NCBI RefSeq assembly: GCF_000688295.1
Contig: NZ_JHZF01000011.1
Location: 1,210,288-1,274,287, forward strand
Direction: 5' to 3'
DNA: 64,000 nt
Origin: Pseudooceanicola nanhaiensis DSM 18065
Lineage (GTDB): Bacteria; Pseudomonadota; Alphaproteobacteria; Rhodobacterales; Rhodobacteraceae
Below the pieces are notes generated by a model, which was not told the origin of the DNA, searched no databases, and was given only the letters and a program-made list of their open reading frames with translations. Of the stretch, positions 45,712 to 53,501 are shown in pieces. Position 1 is the first letter of the stretch, and each line of letters starts with the position of its first letter. Both the position numbers and the translations under genes were made by a program.

Positions 45712-45739
45712 ACCGCCTCCCGATTTCGATGTGGGTGCC

Positions 45740-46072
45740 TTACTCGGGCCAGGTGATGTCGGGAATCTCAGCCACAGCCTCCGCCGGGGACGGAGCCGCA
45801 CGCTCGCCGGCTTGCACATCCGCCAGCATCGCGAAGGCGGCCTGCCACACGCTGTCTCGCCAGGCGACGAAGGCCTGCGCTTCTGCGGCCCACGGGCCGA
45901 CCGTGCTGGCCACGTATCCGGCCAGCGCCGCCGCGCTGTTGTAGTTGCGGGACCGCGCGGTCGCCTCGACGTGCGCGTCAATCGCTGCGGTCACGGCCAC
46001 TCGGATCGCTTCGGCTTCTGCCGCCGCCTTGTCCTCGGCCGTCACCAGCTGGCTCAAGTCGATATTGCTCAC
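45740..46072 (-). CDS. tail fibre-associated hypothetical protein
   Basis: 110 residues, Ala-rich helical (EDKAAAEAEAIRVAVTAAID). The C-terminal part FVAWRDSVWQAAFAMLADVQ and EIPDITWP resembles the short domain found at the end of many phage tail-fibre assembly proteins. It overlaps the upstream gene by 4 bp. Confidence 0.6.
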   Translation of the reverse strand: MSNIDLSQLVTAEDKAAAEAEAIRVAVTAAIDAHVEATARSRNYNSAAALAGYVASTVGPWAAEAQAFVAWRDSVWQAAFAMLADVQAGERAAPSPAEAVAEIPDITWPE

Positions 46073-46401
46073 TCTTCGGCCTCCTCATCTTCAGCGGGCT
46101 CGGGGTCAAACTCACTCAGGTCGACAGGGCCGTCCGGCACACCCATGCGTGGCGCAGGGCTCCATGCCGCGGCCGGTGCGCCAGCCTGCAGGCCGACAAC
46201 GATCGGCAGGCTGAGCGTCCCGTCTTGGTCGCGCTCGACCGGGCCGTTGATGAGTTCGCAGGACACGGCGCCGAACGGCAGGGTGGCCCCGGCCGGAACG
46301 ATCGAGAAATCGAACGCCTCGCCGTTGATGGTCAGCGTGTCCCCGGAAACTGCGAGTGTCAGAGCGTCGTCGCGGCGCTGTGCGGTGAAGATGATGTTCA
46401 T
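46069..46401 (-). CDS. phage tail-region hypothetical protein
   Basis: 110 residues: MNIIFTAQRRDDALTLAVSG, FDFSIVPAGATLPFGAVSCE, and an acidic C-terminus EFDPEPAEDEEAEE. Such proteins occur next to tail-fibre genes in Rhodobacteraceae prophages. The start at 46401 discards a long arginine-rich extension. Function unknown. Confidence 0.6.
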   Translation of the reverse strand: MNIIFTAQRRDDALTLAVSGDTLTINGEAFDFSIVPAGATLPFGAVSCELINGPVERDQDGTLSLPIVVGLQAGAPAAAWSPAPRMGVPDGPVDLSEFDPEPAEDEEAEE

Positions 46402-46411
46402 GGTGTGCTCC

Positions 46412-47272
46412 TCAGAACCAGCGGCCGACGGCGAGGCAGCGCGCAGCGGCACTGTTCCCAGCGACAAAATCGGGGAGACCGGTGATCCGGTAGAGCGCGA
46501 TCGTGGCTGATGTCGCGGTCTCGTTCGATGGCGCGCACTGACCAACTCCGGTCAGACCGGGCGCGGCGGAGTTCACCGAGTTCATGTCCGGCGCGGCGCT
46601 AACAACCTGCAGCGCGGAGAACGCAGCCGGATAGGTCCATGTCGCCGAGAGGTTCGATGCCGCGACATTGTTCAGCGTCAGGATGTGGGTGCAGATCTGT
46701 GTGCCGTCTGCCAAGCGCACGTACTCGCCGTTCGCGTTACTGCCGCGCTCGATCAACGCGCCGGTCGGCACGCCGCCGGACTGGCTGACAGTGCCGAGGA
46801 TGCTGCGCATTGCAGCGGTCCCGGCCGCTGTCACGACAGGGATCTTTGCCCCAGACGACCCGGCAAGCGCAAGGATGGCCCGCGCAGCAGGCGTCAGGTC
46901 AGACACGGTCATCGCCCCGGCCCCAGTGAAGTAGGGCACCTTGTCCGCCGCACCGGACAGACCGGCCAACGCGCTGATGTTGCCGTTTTGGAGTTCCTGC
47001 AGCAGCTGGTTCGCCGCGACCAACGATCGGACGTTGTCGTCCAACAGCATGATGTCGTAGTTCGCCCCGGTCTGGGCCGCGCCCGGCCATGCGCGTGCTA
47101 GGGTGATCGAGGTGTTGCTGTTCACCGCCCCGATCAGAACCGAGAGGCCCGCGAGCATCAGCACATCCCCCGCTCTGATGCCGGACGTAAGCCACGAAGT
47201 ACCATTACCCGTGACCGTGGTCCCGGTGGACCCGACGGAGACTGTCCCTGCCGAATAGGTGCTGTCACTCAT
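46412..47272 (-). CDS. tail fibre protein
   Basis: 286 residues. N-terminal beta part YSAGTVSVGSTGTTVTGNGT with ARAWPGAAQTG, central SALAGLSGAADKVPYFTGAG, AMTVSDLTPAARAILALAG (a motif shared by many tail-fibre shafts) and a C-terminal tip region DGTQICTHILTLNN. Overlaps the 55-residue gene by 8 bp. Likely distal fibre for host recognition. Confidence 0.72.
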   Translation of the reverse strand: MSDSTYSAGTVSVGSTGTTVTGNGTSWLTSGIRAGDVLMLAGLSVLIGAVNSNTSITLARAWPGAAQTGANYDIMLLDDNVRSLVAANQLLQELQNGNISALAGLSGAADKVPYFTGAGAMTVSDLTPAARAILALAGSSGAKIPVVTAAGTAAMRSILGTVSQSGGVPTGALIERGSNANGEYVRLADGTQICTHILTLNNVAASNLSATWTYPAAFSALQVVSAAPDMNSVNSAAPGLTGVGQCAPSNETATSATIALYRITGLPDFVAGNSAAARCLAVGRWF

Positions 47273-47432
47273 CGTCAGTCTCCTGCTGTTCCGCGGCCTG
47301 CGCCTCGGCTTCCTTTTTCAACTCGTGGATCGCCTGCGCTTGGATCAGAACGCGGTTCCTCAGCCATGCAATCTCGGCTCTCATCTCGGCCATGGATACC
47401 TCCGGAGAGATCTCAATTGTTGTCGTGCTCAT
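47265..47432 (-). CDS. small coiled-coil protein between J-like protein and fibre
   Basis: 55 residues, MSTTTIEISPEVSMAEMRAE then IAWLRNRVLIQAQAIHELKK, a clear coiled coil, ending EAQAAEQQETDDE. AAGAGGTGAGC gives the ribosome site. Could be a fibre chaperone or connector. Confidence 0.6.
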   Translation of the reverse strand: MSTTTIEISPEVSMAEMRAEIAWLRNRVLIQAQAIHELKKEAEAQAAEQQETDDE

Positions 47433-47434
47433 GC

Positions 47435-50400
47435 TCACCTCTTGGCCGCCAAGGCCCATATGTTTGAGAAAATCACGCCGGAACCCCCGGCGTTCACTAT
47501 TGCCGCGCGAACAACCACAGGATCTCCGGTAACTCCGCCGCGTGCGAACGAAACGTCGAAGCGACGCTTACCTGGCTCAAGCGCCATCTCGGCCTGTGTA
47601 AGCTGAGCTCGCAGCACCCCCGCAATGTAGACTCGCACGGCAAAGTTATTCGGCATCGACGATGAGGAGGCATTCAGCAACAGAGTCAGATTACCGATCA
47701 CTTTCGACGCCACCAGTTTGGTCGGAAGCGTTACGGAGCACATCTCGGTCTCGGTGCTGCTGTTATTCGTGACTACCTCGGACCCGCTGACGTCCATCAC
47801 TGTCAGCGCGTCTTCCTCTAGACTCAACGTCCTGACGCGGGCGTCGGCGATGTAGACCGTGCCGCCATCGATGACGAAGGGTGCCGCGACTTCAACCCCG
47901 CCGCCGCTCGCGACAATAAATCGATCCGCCTCCACAATGACCCGGCTTTCGTTGCTTGACGAGGTCTCCAGAAACAGCGCGGCGGTTCTGTTGGTCCCCT
48001 CCTCCTCGTCCACGGCGGCCATCAGACCGATGCGCGACTGAGCGCCATGCTGATCGACGCTCGCGGTGGCACGCAGCAGACCAGAGGCCGACAGGTTCCC
48101 AACCGTCGCGCTGACGCTGGTGACGCTGTCGGAGAGGGCCGTAATACTGTCGCCCTGGCTCGTCACGGTTGTCGATAGGGCGTTGAGCGCCGACGTGCTG
48201 GCCTTGGTGTTCACCGTCGCGGTGAGGCTGGTGATCGCCGAGGTGTTGGCCGTAATACTATCGCCTTGGTTATCGACCACGGTGTACAGTGATGACAGCG
48301 CCGACGTGCTGGCCTTCCCCACCAACGCTGCATTGATCGAGGTGATGGCGGTGGCATTGGCCTCGATCCCGCTCTCATTGTCATCCACCCGCGCAGTGAG
48401 CGATTGCAGCGCAACCGCCGAGGCGAAATCTGGGACCGCTGCCTGCAGCAACGTCACCGACTGGCTCAGGACCGAGACGCTGCTATCGGTCGCGTCGATC
48501 CGAGTGGTCAGGGTCTGCGCCGCCGAAGCGGTGTATTCCCGCAACTGCTGCCGAGCGAGTTGATCGGCAGAGAGCCCTTCAATTGCCTGGGCAGTCAACT
48601 GCCGGAGCGACGATTTCAGCGCCCGAATTGCCTCTGACTGGATAACCTGCGATCCGTCACCGTCTAGAACCTGCGTTGATAGCGTGTCGACGGCATCCGC
48701 GAGCGCCTGTAGCCCCGTGGCCGGGTCTTCGACCTCTGACTGCAATGCGGTGAGCGCGGTGCCGGTGGCCTCCAGCCCGGTCTCAGTATCGGTGACCCGA
48801 GTTTCGAGACCGCCAACTGCGGTGGACAGACCGGAGACGTCGCCCTCCGCATCGGTCAGCCGGGTGTCCAGCTGGGTGATATCCGACGCAAGAGCGGTGT
48901 CGGCCTCCGTCACAGCCTGCTGCAGCGCGGTCAGATCAGCCGACGATGCGCCGGGTGCCGGACGGCCAATAGCGATCCAGTCGATGTCGATCAGGTTCCC
49001 GACGGCATTATCGGCCAGGTCCAGTCTTACGCGATCTACGGTACCGGTCCACGGCACGGTGACAGTGACGAGGCCGACGTCATCCGTCCAGGTGGGTTCC
49101 GGAACGGAGACACTCCGCCCTGCAGCCCATCCCTGCCCTGCAGCTTCCCACCAGAGCGTGCCGGTCCATGTCGGCGCTCCGGTCCTGACTACGCGGAGTC
49201 GAAGCTGAGAATACCGAGCCGCATCCAGCGCCATGCCCGCAGGCGAGATGACGTAGCCGCCAGCGCCGTCCGCAGGGCGAAGGAAGCCCCCCATCTGCCA
49301 CACAGGGTTGGACGGCGAACCGGCCCAGCCCTCGGCCGTGGCGTCGAAGTGCCAGATCGCGGCTATATCGAATTGCGTGGCCGCCCCGACCGACAGGTTG
49401 GCGATGGTCTGTGCCAGCGCATTATCACCGTCCACAATTGCCTGCTCTATGGTCGTGATTTCAGCCGACAGCTCAGCCGTCTCCGCCTCGAGGGAGGTGA
49501 GCCGCAGGACCGCAGCGAATTCGCCATCTGCCTGTGCTGAGATCAGTTCGCTGAACGCCGCCGAGACACCGTTGATGGACGCGGTGAGGGTTCGCCGGAT
49601 TTCCTCGCGCGCCAGATGATCAGCCGCCGCCAGTTCCACCGCCTGCGCGGTCAGGTCGCGCACGGTGTCCCGCGTCGTCCGCCATTCATTCGCAAGCGCC
49701 GAGGCATTCGCAACCCGTTGTTCCGTCTCCGCCGCCAGACCCTCGGCGATCTCAGTCAGCGAGCCTGGGAGGTCTTCGAGCCCACCCTCGATCCAGTCGT
49801 GCAGGCTCTCCAGATCGCCCGCCAGATCGGCCTCGAAATCGGAGAGGTTGAACCCGACATCCGGAGTGACGACGGTGCTCCAAACTGTCCAGAGCGCGCC
49901 CTTCCGAGAGAGCGCCCGGCCCCGCACCTCGTATTCAGTGGCCCGAAGGATGCCTTCCGACACGATGATCTGCCCGGCCGCGAGGTCCTGCGTCGTGCCG
50001 CTCTCGATTTCCGCACCAGTGGCCTTGACTCGGATCAGCCAAGCGATGCCGTTCGCTACGATATCGGGATCCCACATCATCTTGATCGCCGGGCGACGCG
50101 AGACGCCGCTGGCGTCGGTGATCGCCACCGCCGTCATCGCCCAGCCGTCGATCCCGTCAATCGTCGGCGTCGTGATGTACCGGGACGGTGGCGTCGGCAC
50201 GTCTGCGTCGCTGGCCGGGTCGATGTCATAATCCGACGGATCGCGCTCCCGAATGAGCAGCGTCGAGAGCAGCGTCTCGGGGTCGATGACCTTCCGCACG
50301 ACCTCGAAGAGTTTGTTCGTGTAGCCGTTGTGCGCGCTGGTCCAGGAAAGGGTGCCCAGCGGGACGAGACCGAGAGCGTCCGGGGGCAGCGTGACGACGT

Positions 50401-51742
50401 GGACCCGGAACCGGCGGTTATCCTCGGCCAGCTCGCGCATAAGCCGGCGGACCTGCGTGTCGAACCCGACGGCGTCGAGCTGCAGGTCGGCCACGAGACG
50501 CCGGCCGCCGTCCTCCGCCTCCCACGTCGCGTTGTAGATGGGCACGGCGTCCGTTGGGTCCCAGCCGTTCTCCGGGGACGGATAGACCGCGTGCACCGCG
50601 TTGTAGGTCTCGGCCAGCCCCGGGAAGGGCTCATAGTCCCGCGGGCTCGAGACGATCAGGTCCTCGTCGCTGATCGACAGCGTCGGCAGGTCCGGCGCAC
50701 CGACGGAGACGTGCCAGTAACCGCCGAACTCGACCACGTCGCCGCCGCAGGCACGCATGAGCTCTTCGATGACCGCGAGGGGCTCCTCGTCGACCTTGAC
50801 CTCGAGGCCCGCACGGTAGCGCTTCTCGGTGCCACCGCCGTCGAGGGGGACATCCTCGTCGCAGGCGTTCATCGCGGCGAACCACACCGAGAGCGGCAGG
50901 TCGGCAGGCGCGGCGCGCATGCCCCAGACGCTGCCGTCGGGCAGCTCGATCCCGCGCAGGATGTTGTAGACCATCACGACCGGGTTCTCGGTCCACGCCC
51001 ACGTCGCCTTGTCCGTCCACCGGTGCGCGCCCGAGCCGCCCACGGTGGTGTCGAGACGCGGATCGTAGAGCGGGATACCCTCGGCCTCGAAGCGCACCCG
51101 TGGAAGCCCGGAGAAGACCTCCCGGTCGTACATGAACGTCAGCACGACATAAGGCACACCGCGCAGGATCATGTCGGCGGACCAGGGCCGCTCCGGATCG
51201 CTGCCGTACCGGTCGAGCAGCTCGGGATCGGCCGCCGTCTGGCTGCCGTCGTGGAATTTCAGCCAGGCCCGGCCGGCGAAGCGTCCATCGGCGGTCGGGC
51301 CCCAGCCGTTTGGGCTCACCGCGCCGTTGAAGTTGACCGCCTCACCGTCGATGTAGACCTTCGTCAGGCCCTCGATCGGCATGTCGGCCAGGTCGATCAC
51401 GTAATTGAGCGTGCGGTTTTCCTTGCCATGCGACATCGGCGGCGCGACGAAATTGCCGCCCGTGGCGTAGCGGCCGAGGATGAAGCTCTGCGCCATCGTC
51501 TCGCCGGAGGAGGTGTAATCCGTCTTGATGCCGGGCGCCTTCGAGCTCTGCTTCGGCTGCAGCGCGCGGGAGAGCGCCGACAGGGCCACACCGACGATGA
51601 TCCGCGTGATGGCCGAGGCGACGGTCGAGGCGAAAGCGGTGCCGCCCAGGGCCGTCGCGATGGCGGCCGTGACCGGGTCCGCGCGCGCCGGCGTGCTGAG
51701 GCCGACAGCCAGGACCGCGGCGAGGAGGAGACGACGGATCAT
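47435..51742 (-). CDS. tail tip / host-specificity protein J-like
   Basis: 1435 residues. The N-terminus MIRRLLLAAVLAVGLSTPARA looks like a signal or membrane segment. Residues about 85-450 carry the gpJ-type hub pattern (MAQSFILGRYATGG, YVIDLADMPIEGLTKVYIDG, NILRGIELPDGSVWGMRAA). A fibronectin/TAILS-like region follows, then about 450 residues of heptad-rich repeats (DNQGDSITANTSAITSLTAT) typical of a central fibre. It initiates tail assembly and contacts the receptor. Confidence 0.87.
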   Translation of the reverse strand: MIRRLLLAAVLAVGLSTPARADPVTAAIATALGGTAFASTVASAITRIIVGVALSALSRALQPKQSSKAPGIKTDYTSSGETMAQSFILGRYATGGNFVAPPMSHGKENRTLNYVIDLADMPIEGLTKVYIDGEAVNFNGAVSPNGWGPTADGRFAGRAWLKFHDGSQTAADPELLDRYGSDPERPWSADMILRGVPYVVLTFMYDREVFSGLPRVRFEAEGIPLYDPRLDTTVGGSGAHRWTDKATWAWTENPVVMVYNILRGIELPDGSVWGMRAAPADLPLSVWFAAMNACDEDVPLDGGGTEKRYRAGLEVKVDEEPLAVIEELMRACGGDVVEFGGYWHVSVGAPDLPTLSISDEDLIVSSPRDYEPFPGLAETYNAVHAVYPSPENGWDPTDAVPIYNATWEAEDGGRRLVADLQLDAVGFDTQVRRLMRELAEDNRRFRVHVVTLPPDALGLVPLGTLSWTSAHNGYTNKLFEVVRKVIDPETLLSTLLIRERDPSDYDIDPASDADVPTPPSRYITTPTIDGIDGWAMTAVAITDASGVSRRPAIKMMWDPDIVANGIAWLIRVKATGAEIESGTTQDLAAGQIIVSEGILRATEYEVRGRALSRKGALWTVWSTVVTPDVGFNLSDFEADLAGDLESLHDWIEGGLEDLPGSLTEIAEGLAAETEQRVANASALANEWRTTRDTVRDLTAQAVELAAADHLAREEIRRTLTASINGVSAAFSELISAQADGEFAAVLRLTSLEAETAELSAEITTIEQAIVDGDNALAQTIANLSVGAATQFDIAAIWHFDATAEGWAGSPSNPVWQMGGFLRPADGAGGYVISPAGMALDAARYSQLRLRVVRTGAPTWTGTLWWEAAGQGWAAGRSVSVPEPTWTDDVGLVTVTVPWTGTVDRVRLDLADNAVGNLIDIDWIAIGRPAPGASSADLTALQQAVTEADTALASDITQLDTRLTDAEGDVSGLSTAVGGLETRVTDTETGLEATGTALTALQSEVEDPATGLQALADAVDTLSTQVLDGDGSQVIQSEAIRALKSSLRQLTAQAIEGLSADQLARQQLREYTASAAQTLTTRIDATDSSVSVLSQSVTLLQAAVPDFASAVALQSLTARVDDNESGIEANATAITSINAALVGKASTSALSSLYTVVDNQGDSITANTSAITSLTATVNTKASTSALNALSTTVTSQGDSITALSDSVTSVSATVGNLSASGLLRATASVDQHGAQSRIGLMAAVDEEEGTNRTAALFLETSSSNESRVIVEADRFIVASGGGVEVAAPFVIDGGTVYIADARVRTLSLEEDALTVMDVSGSEVVTNNSSTETEMCSVTLPTKLVASKVIGNLTLLLNASSSSMPNNFAVRVYIAGVLRAQLTQAEMALEPGKRRFDVSFARGGVTGDPVVVRAAIVNAGGSGVIFSNIWALAAKR

Positions 51743-52146
51743 ACGCGGAAGGCCCTTTCGGCGGCAATGAGAGGCACGGTGCCGAGACCGCCTGAGATGT
51801 GCAGGACGTAGACGCGAGCGCCTTGGACGATGCCCAGGCCAGCCCGATCGCCCTCCGGCACAACCGCAAGGTCGCCGAGCCGCGCATGTGCGACCGGGAC
51901 CTCATCGAAGAGTGCGGCGGCGAAGGAGACGTGATCGGCATGACCCGCCGCGCGCAGCGCGCTGATGCCGCCCTCGATCGTGCTGTAGCTCCCGCGCCAG
52001 TCCGCCGCCGGGTCCTCGCCGGTCATGGCCTCGATCGCGCCAGCCGCAAACAGCGCGCAATCGAAGCGGCCGGGCCGCAGCGGACGATCGAAAGACACGG
52101 CGATGTAAGCCGCGAGGCGCGACCTCCAATCCGGAAGACGTTTCAT
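51739..52146 (-). CDS. NlpC/P60-like tail peptidase (DUF6950 type)
   Basis: 135 residues. Putative catalytic Cys in RPGRFDCALFAAGAIEAMTG and conserved DLAVVPEGDRAGLGIVQGAR. In GTA and lambda-type tails this slot (K/gp14) holds a peptidoglycan hydrolase of the tail tip. It overlaps the J-like gene by 4 bp and the hub gene by 1 bp. Confidence 0.72.
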   Translation of the reverse strand: MKRLPDWRSRLAAYIAVSFDRPLRPGRFDCALFAAGAIEAMTGEDPAADWRGSYSTIEGGISALRAAGHADHVSFAAALFDEVPVAHARLGDLAVVPEGDRAGLGIVQGARVYVLHISGGLGTVPLIAAERAFRV

Positions 52147-52835
52147 CAGTGGCCCCGGCTCTCATCCCAAGAGGCGCCACCGGTGGCGCCGGCGGGCTTG
52201 TTCGGGGTTGCCGCGACGGGCGCGGCCGGCACGTGGCGCTGCTCACCCCACCAGACCGGGATGCTGCCCGCGACGGCCGCGTAGCGGCGGCCCCGGTCGC
52301 CGGAGCGCTCCTGCTGGGCGCTGTCGGACTTCTTCAGAGGAAGGGTGCGCGTGCCCTCGCGCGAGGACGACGCCAGCGTCAGGTCGCACTGGTAGCCGGA
52401 ACTGCCGTTCTCGAGCGCCGCCTCTCGGAACACGAGGTCATCGATCCACCCGGTGAACGCCCGCGGCGTGCCGACGAGCGCGTTGGTGATCGGATCGAAG
52501 AGAGCGAGGTGGACCTCGACCGGCGCCAGCCGCGGCTCGTACGTGCGGAGCGCCTGCTTCACTTCTTCCGTCACCGGCCCCATTGAGAGGCGCTGCATCT
52601 GGACAATGGTGCCGGCCTCATATGGCAGCTCGCGCAGCGCGATGAAGCCGCCCGCGCCGAAATAGTCCCGGCTCTGGCCGCCGATGGTGAAGGTCGCGTC
52701 GTCATCGCCGGTCCAGAACCCCTGCGTCTGCTCGGCACCGGTGAGGCGGTTCTTGGCCTCGATCCAGATCAGCCAGCGCGCGCGGATATCCGGGCGCCCC
52801 GCGAGGAACGCCTCTGTCGAGGGATCGAGAAGCAT
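52146..52835 (-). CDS. tail hub protein, DUF2163-like
   Basis: 229 residues, beta-rich: ARWLIWIEAKNRL, FWTGDDDATFTIGGQSRDYF and RAFTGWIDDLVFREA. Placed where GTA gp13 (DUF2163) or lambda L sits, directly before the peptidase. The C-terminal segment is proline/alanine-rich. Family assignment is by pattern and position. Confidence 0.65.
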   Translation of the reverse strand: MLLDPSTEAFLAGRPDIRARWLIWIEAKNRLTGAEQTQGFWTGDDDATFTIGGQSRDYFGAGGFIALRELPYEAGTIVQMQRLSMGPVTEEVKQALRTYEPRLAPVEVHLALFDPITNALVGTPRAFTGWIDDLVFREAALENGSSGYQCDLTLASSSREGTRTLPLKKSDSAQQERSGDRGRRYAAVAGSIPVWWGEQRHVPAAPVAATPNKPAGATGGASWDESRGH

Positions 52836-52838
52836 GGA

Positions 52839-53501
52839 TTACCTCAGGGTCTGGATCGCGGAGAAAGAGAAGCCCTCTGTCACCACCGCGCGACGGACCC
52901 CGGGCCGGTACGAACCCGGGATCATCACCGCCTTGCAGAACGGCTTTGCCAAGGTCACGGCTGCGCCAGCCTGCGCGCCGGGGCGGATGAACGGCGAGAC
53001 CTCGAAGAGCGGGGTCAGCCCTGAACCATCGGCCGTCACCGGGGTGATCACCTCGTGGAACGCGTACCTGGTAGGATCCAGTCCATAGGCGAAGGACAGC
53101 GGGTCGCCGCGCGACAGCACATAGCCCGCCGGCAGACCCTGCACGCGCATCCGGAGATTATCGGAACTGAGCGTGTGGATAGTGGGGGTGGCCGCGCCGA
53201 GCAGAACGCCGCCCGGGTCGGCGGCGGGGTATGGGGCAGTCTTATCGAAGGCGAAGAAGGGTCGGCCCGCCTGCCGCAGCATGCGCGCCAACGCCTCGCC
53301 CCTCCGGGCTTCCGCATGGGTCTTCGTCACCACTTGGACCTCAAAGGTCCAAAGACGGGGACCGAGATCCGAGACGAGGACCTCGCCACCCTGTGTCTGC
53401 GAATGCCGCATGCTCTCCGTCAGATCGAAACCGAGGGCGGTGACATCCAGTCCATCGAAGAATTCCCCGAGCGTCAGAGGAAAGGTCAGCGCATTCGCCA
53501 T
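52839..53501 (-). CDS. distal tail protein
   Basis: 220 residues, begins MANALTFPLTLGEFFDGLDV, then FEVQVVTKTHAEARRGEALA. Position directly after the tape measure (sharing one base, TGATG) and the beta-sandwich pattern match GTA gp12 (DUF2460)/distal tail proteins that connect tube and hub. Confidence 0.68.
   Translation of the reverse strand: MANALTFPLTLGEFFDGLDVTALGFDLTESMRHSQTQGGEVLVSDLGPRLWTFEVQVVTKTHAEARRGEALARMLRQAGRPFFAFDKTAPYPAADPGGVLLGAATPTIHTLSSDNLRMRVQGLPAGYVLSRGDPLSFAYGLDPTRYAFHEVITPVTADGSGLTPLFEVSPFIRPGAQAGAAVTLAKPFCKAVMIPGSYRPGVRRAVVTEGFSFSAIQTLR

Noticed and set aside
49616-51811. Plus-strand 731-codon frame opposite the J-like gene
   Set aside because: Antisense shadow with R/D/G/V-rich composition and no domain pattern.
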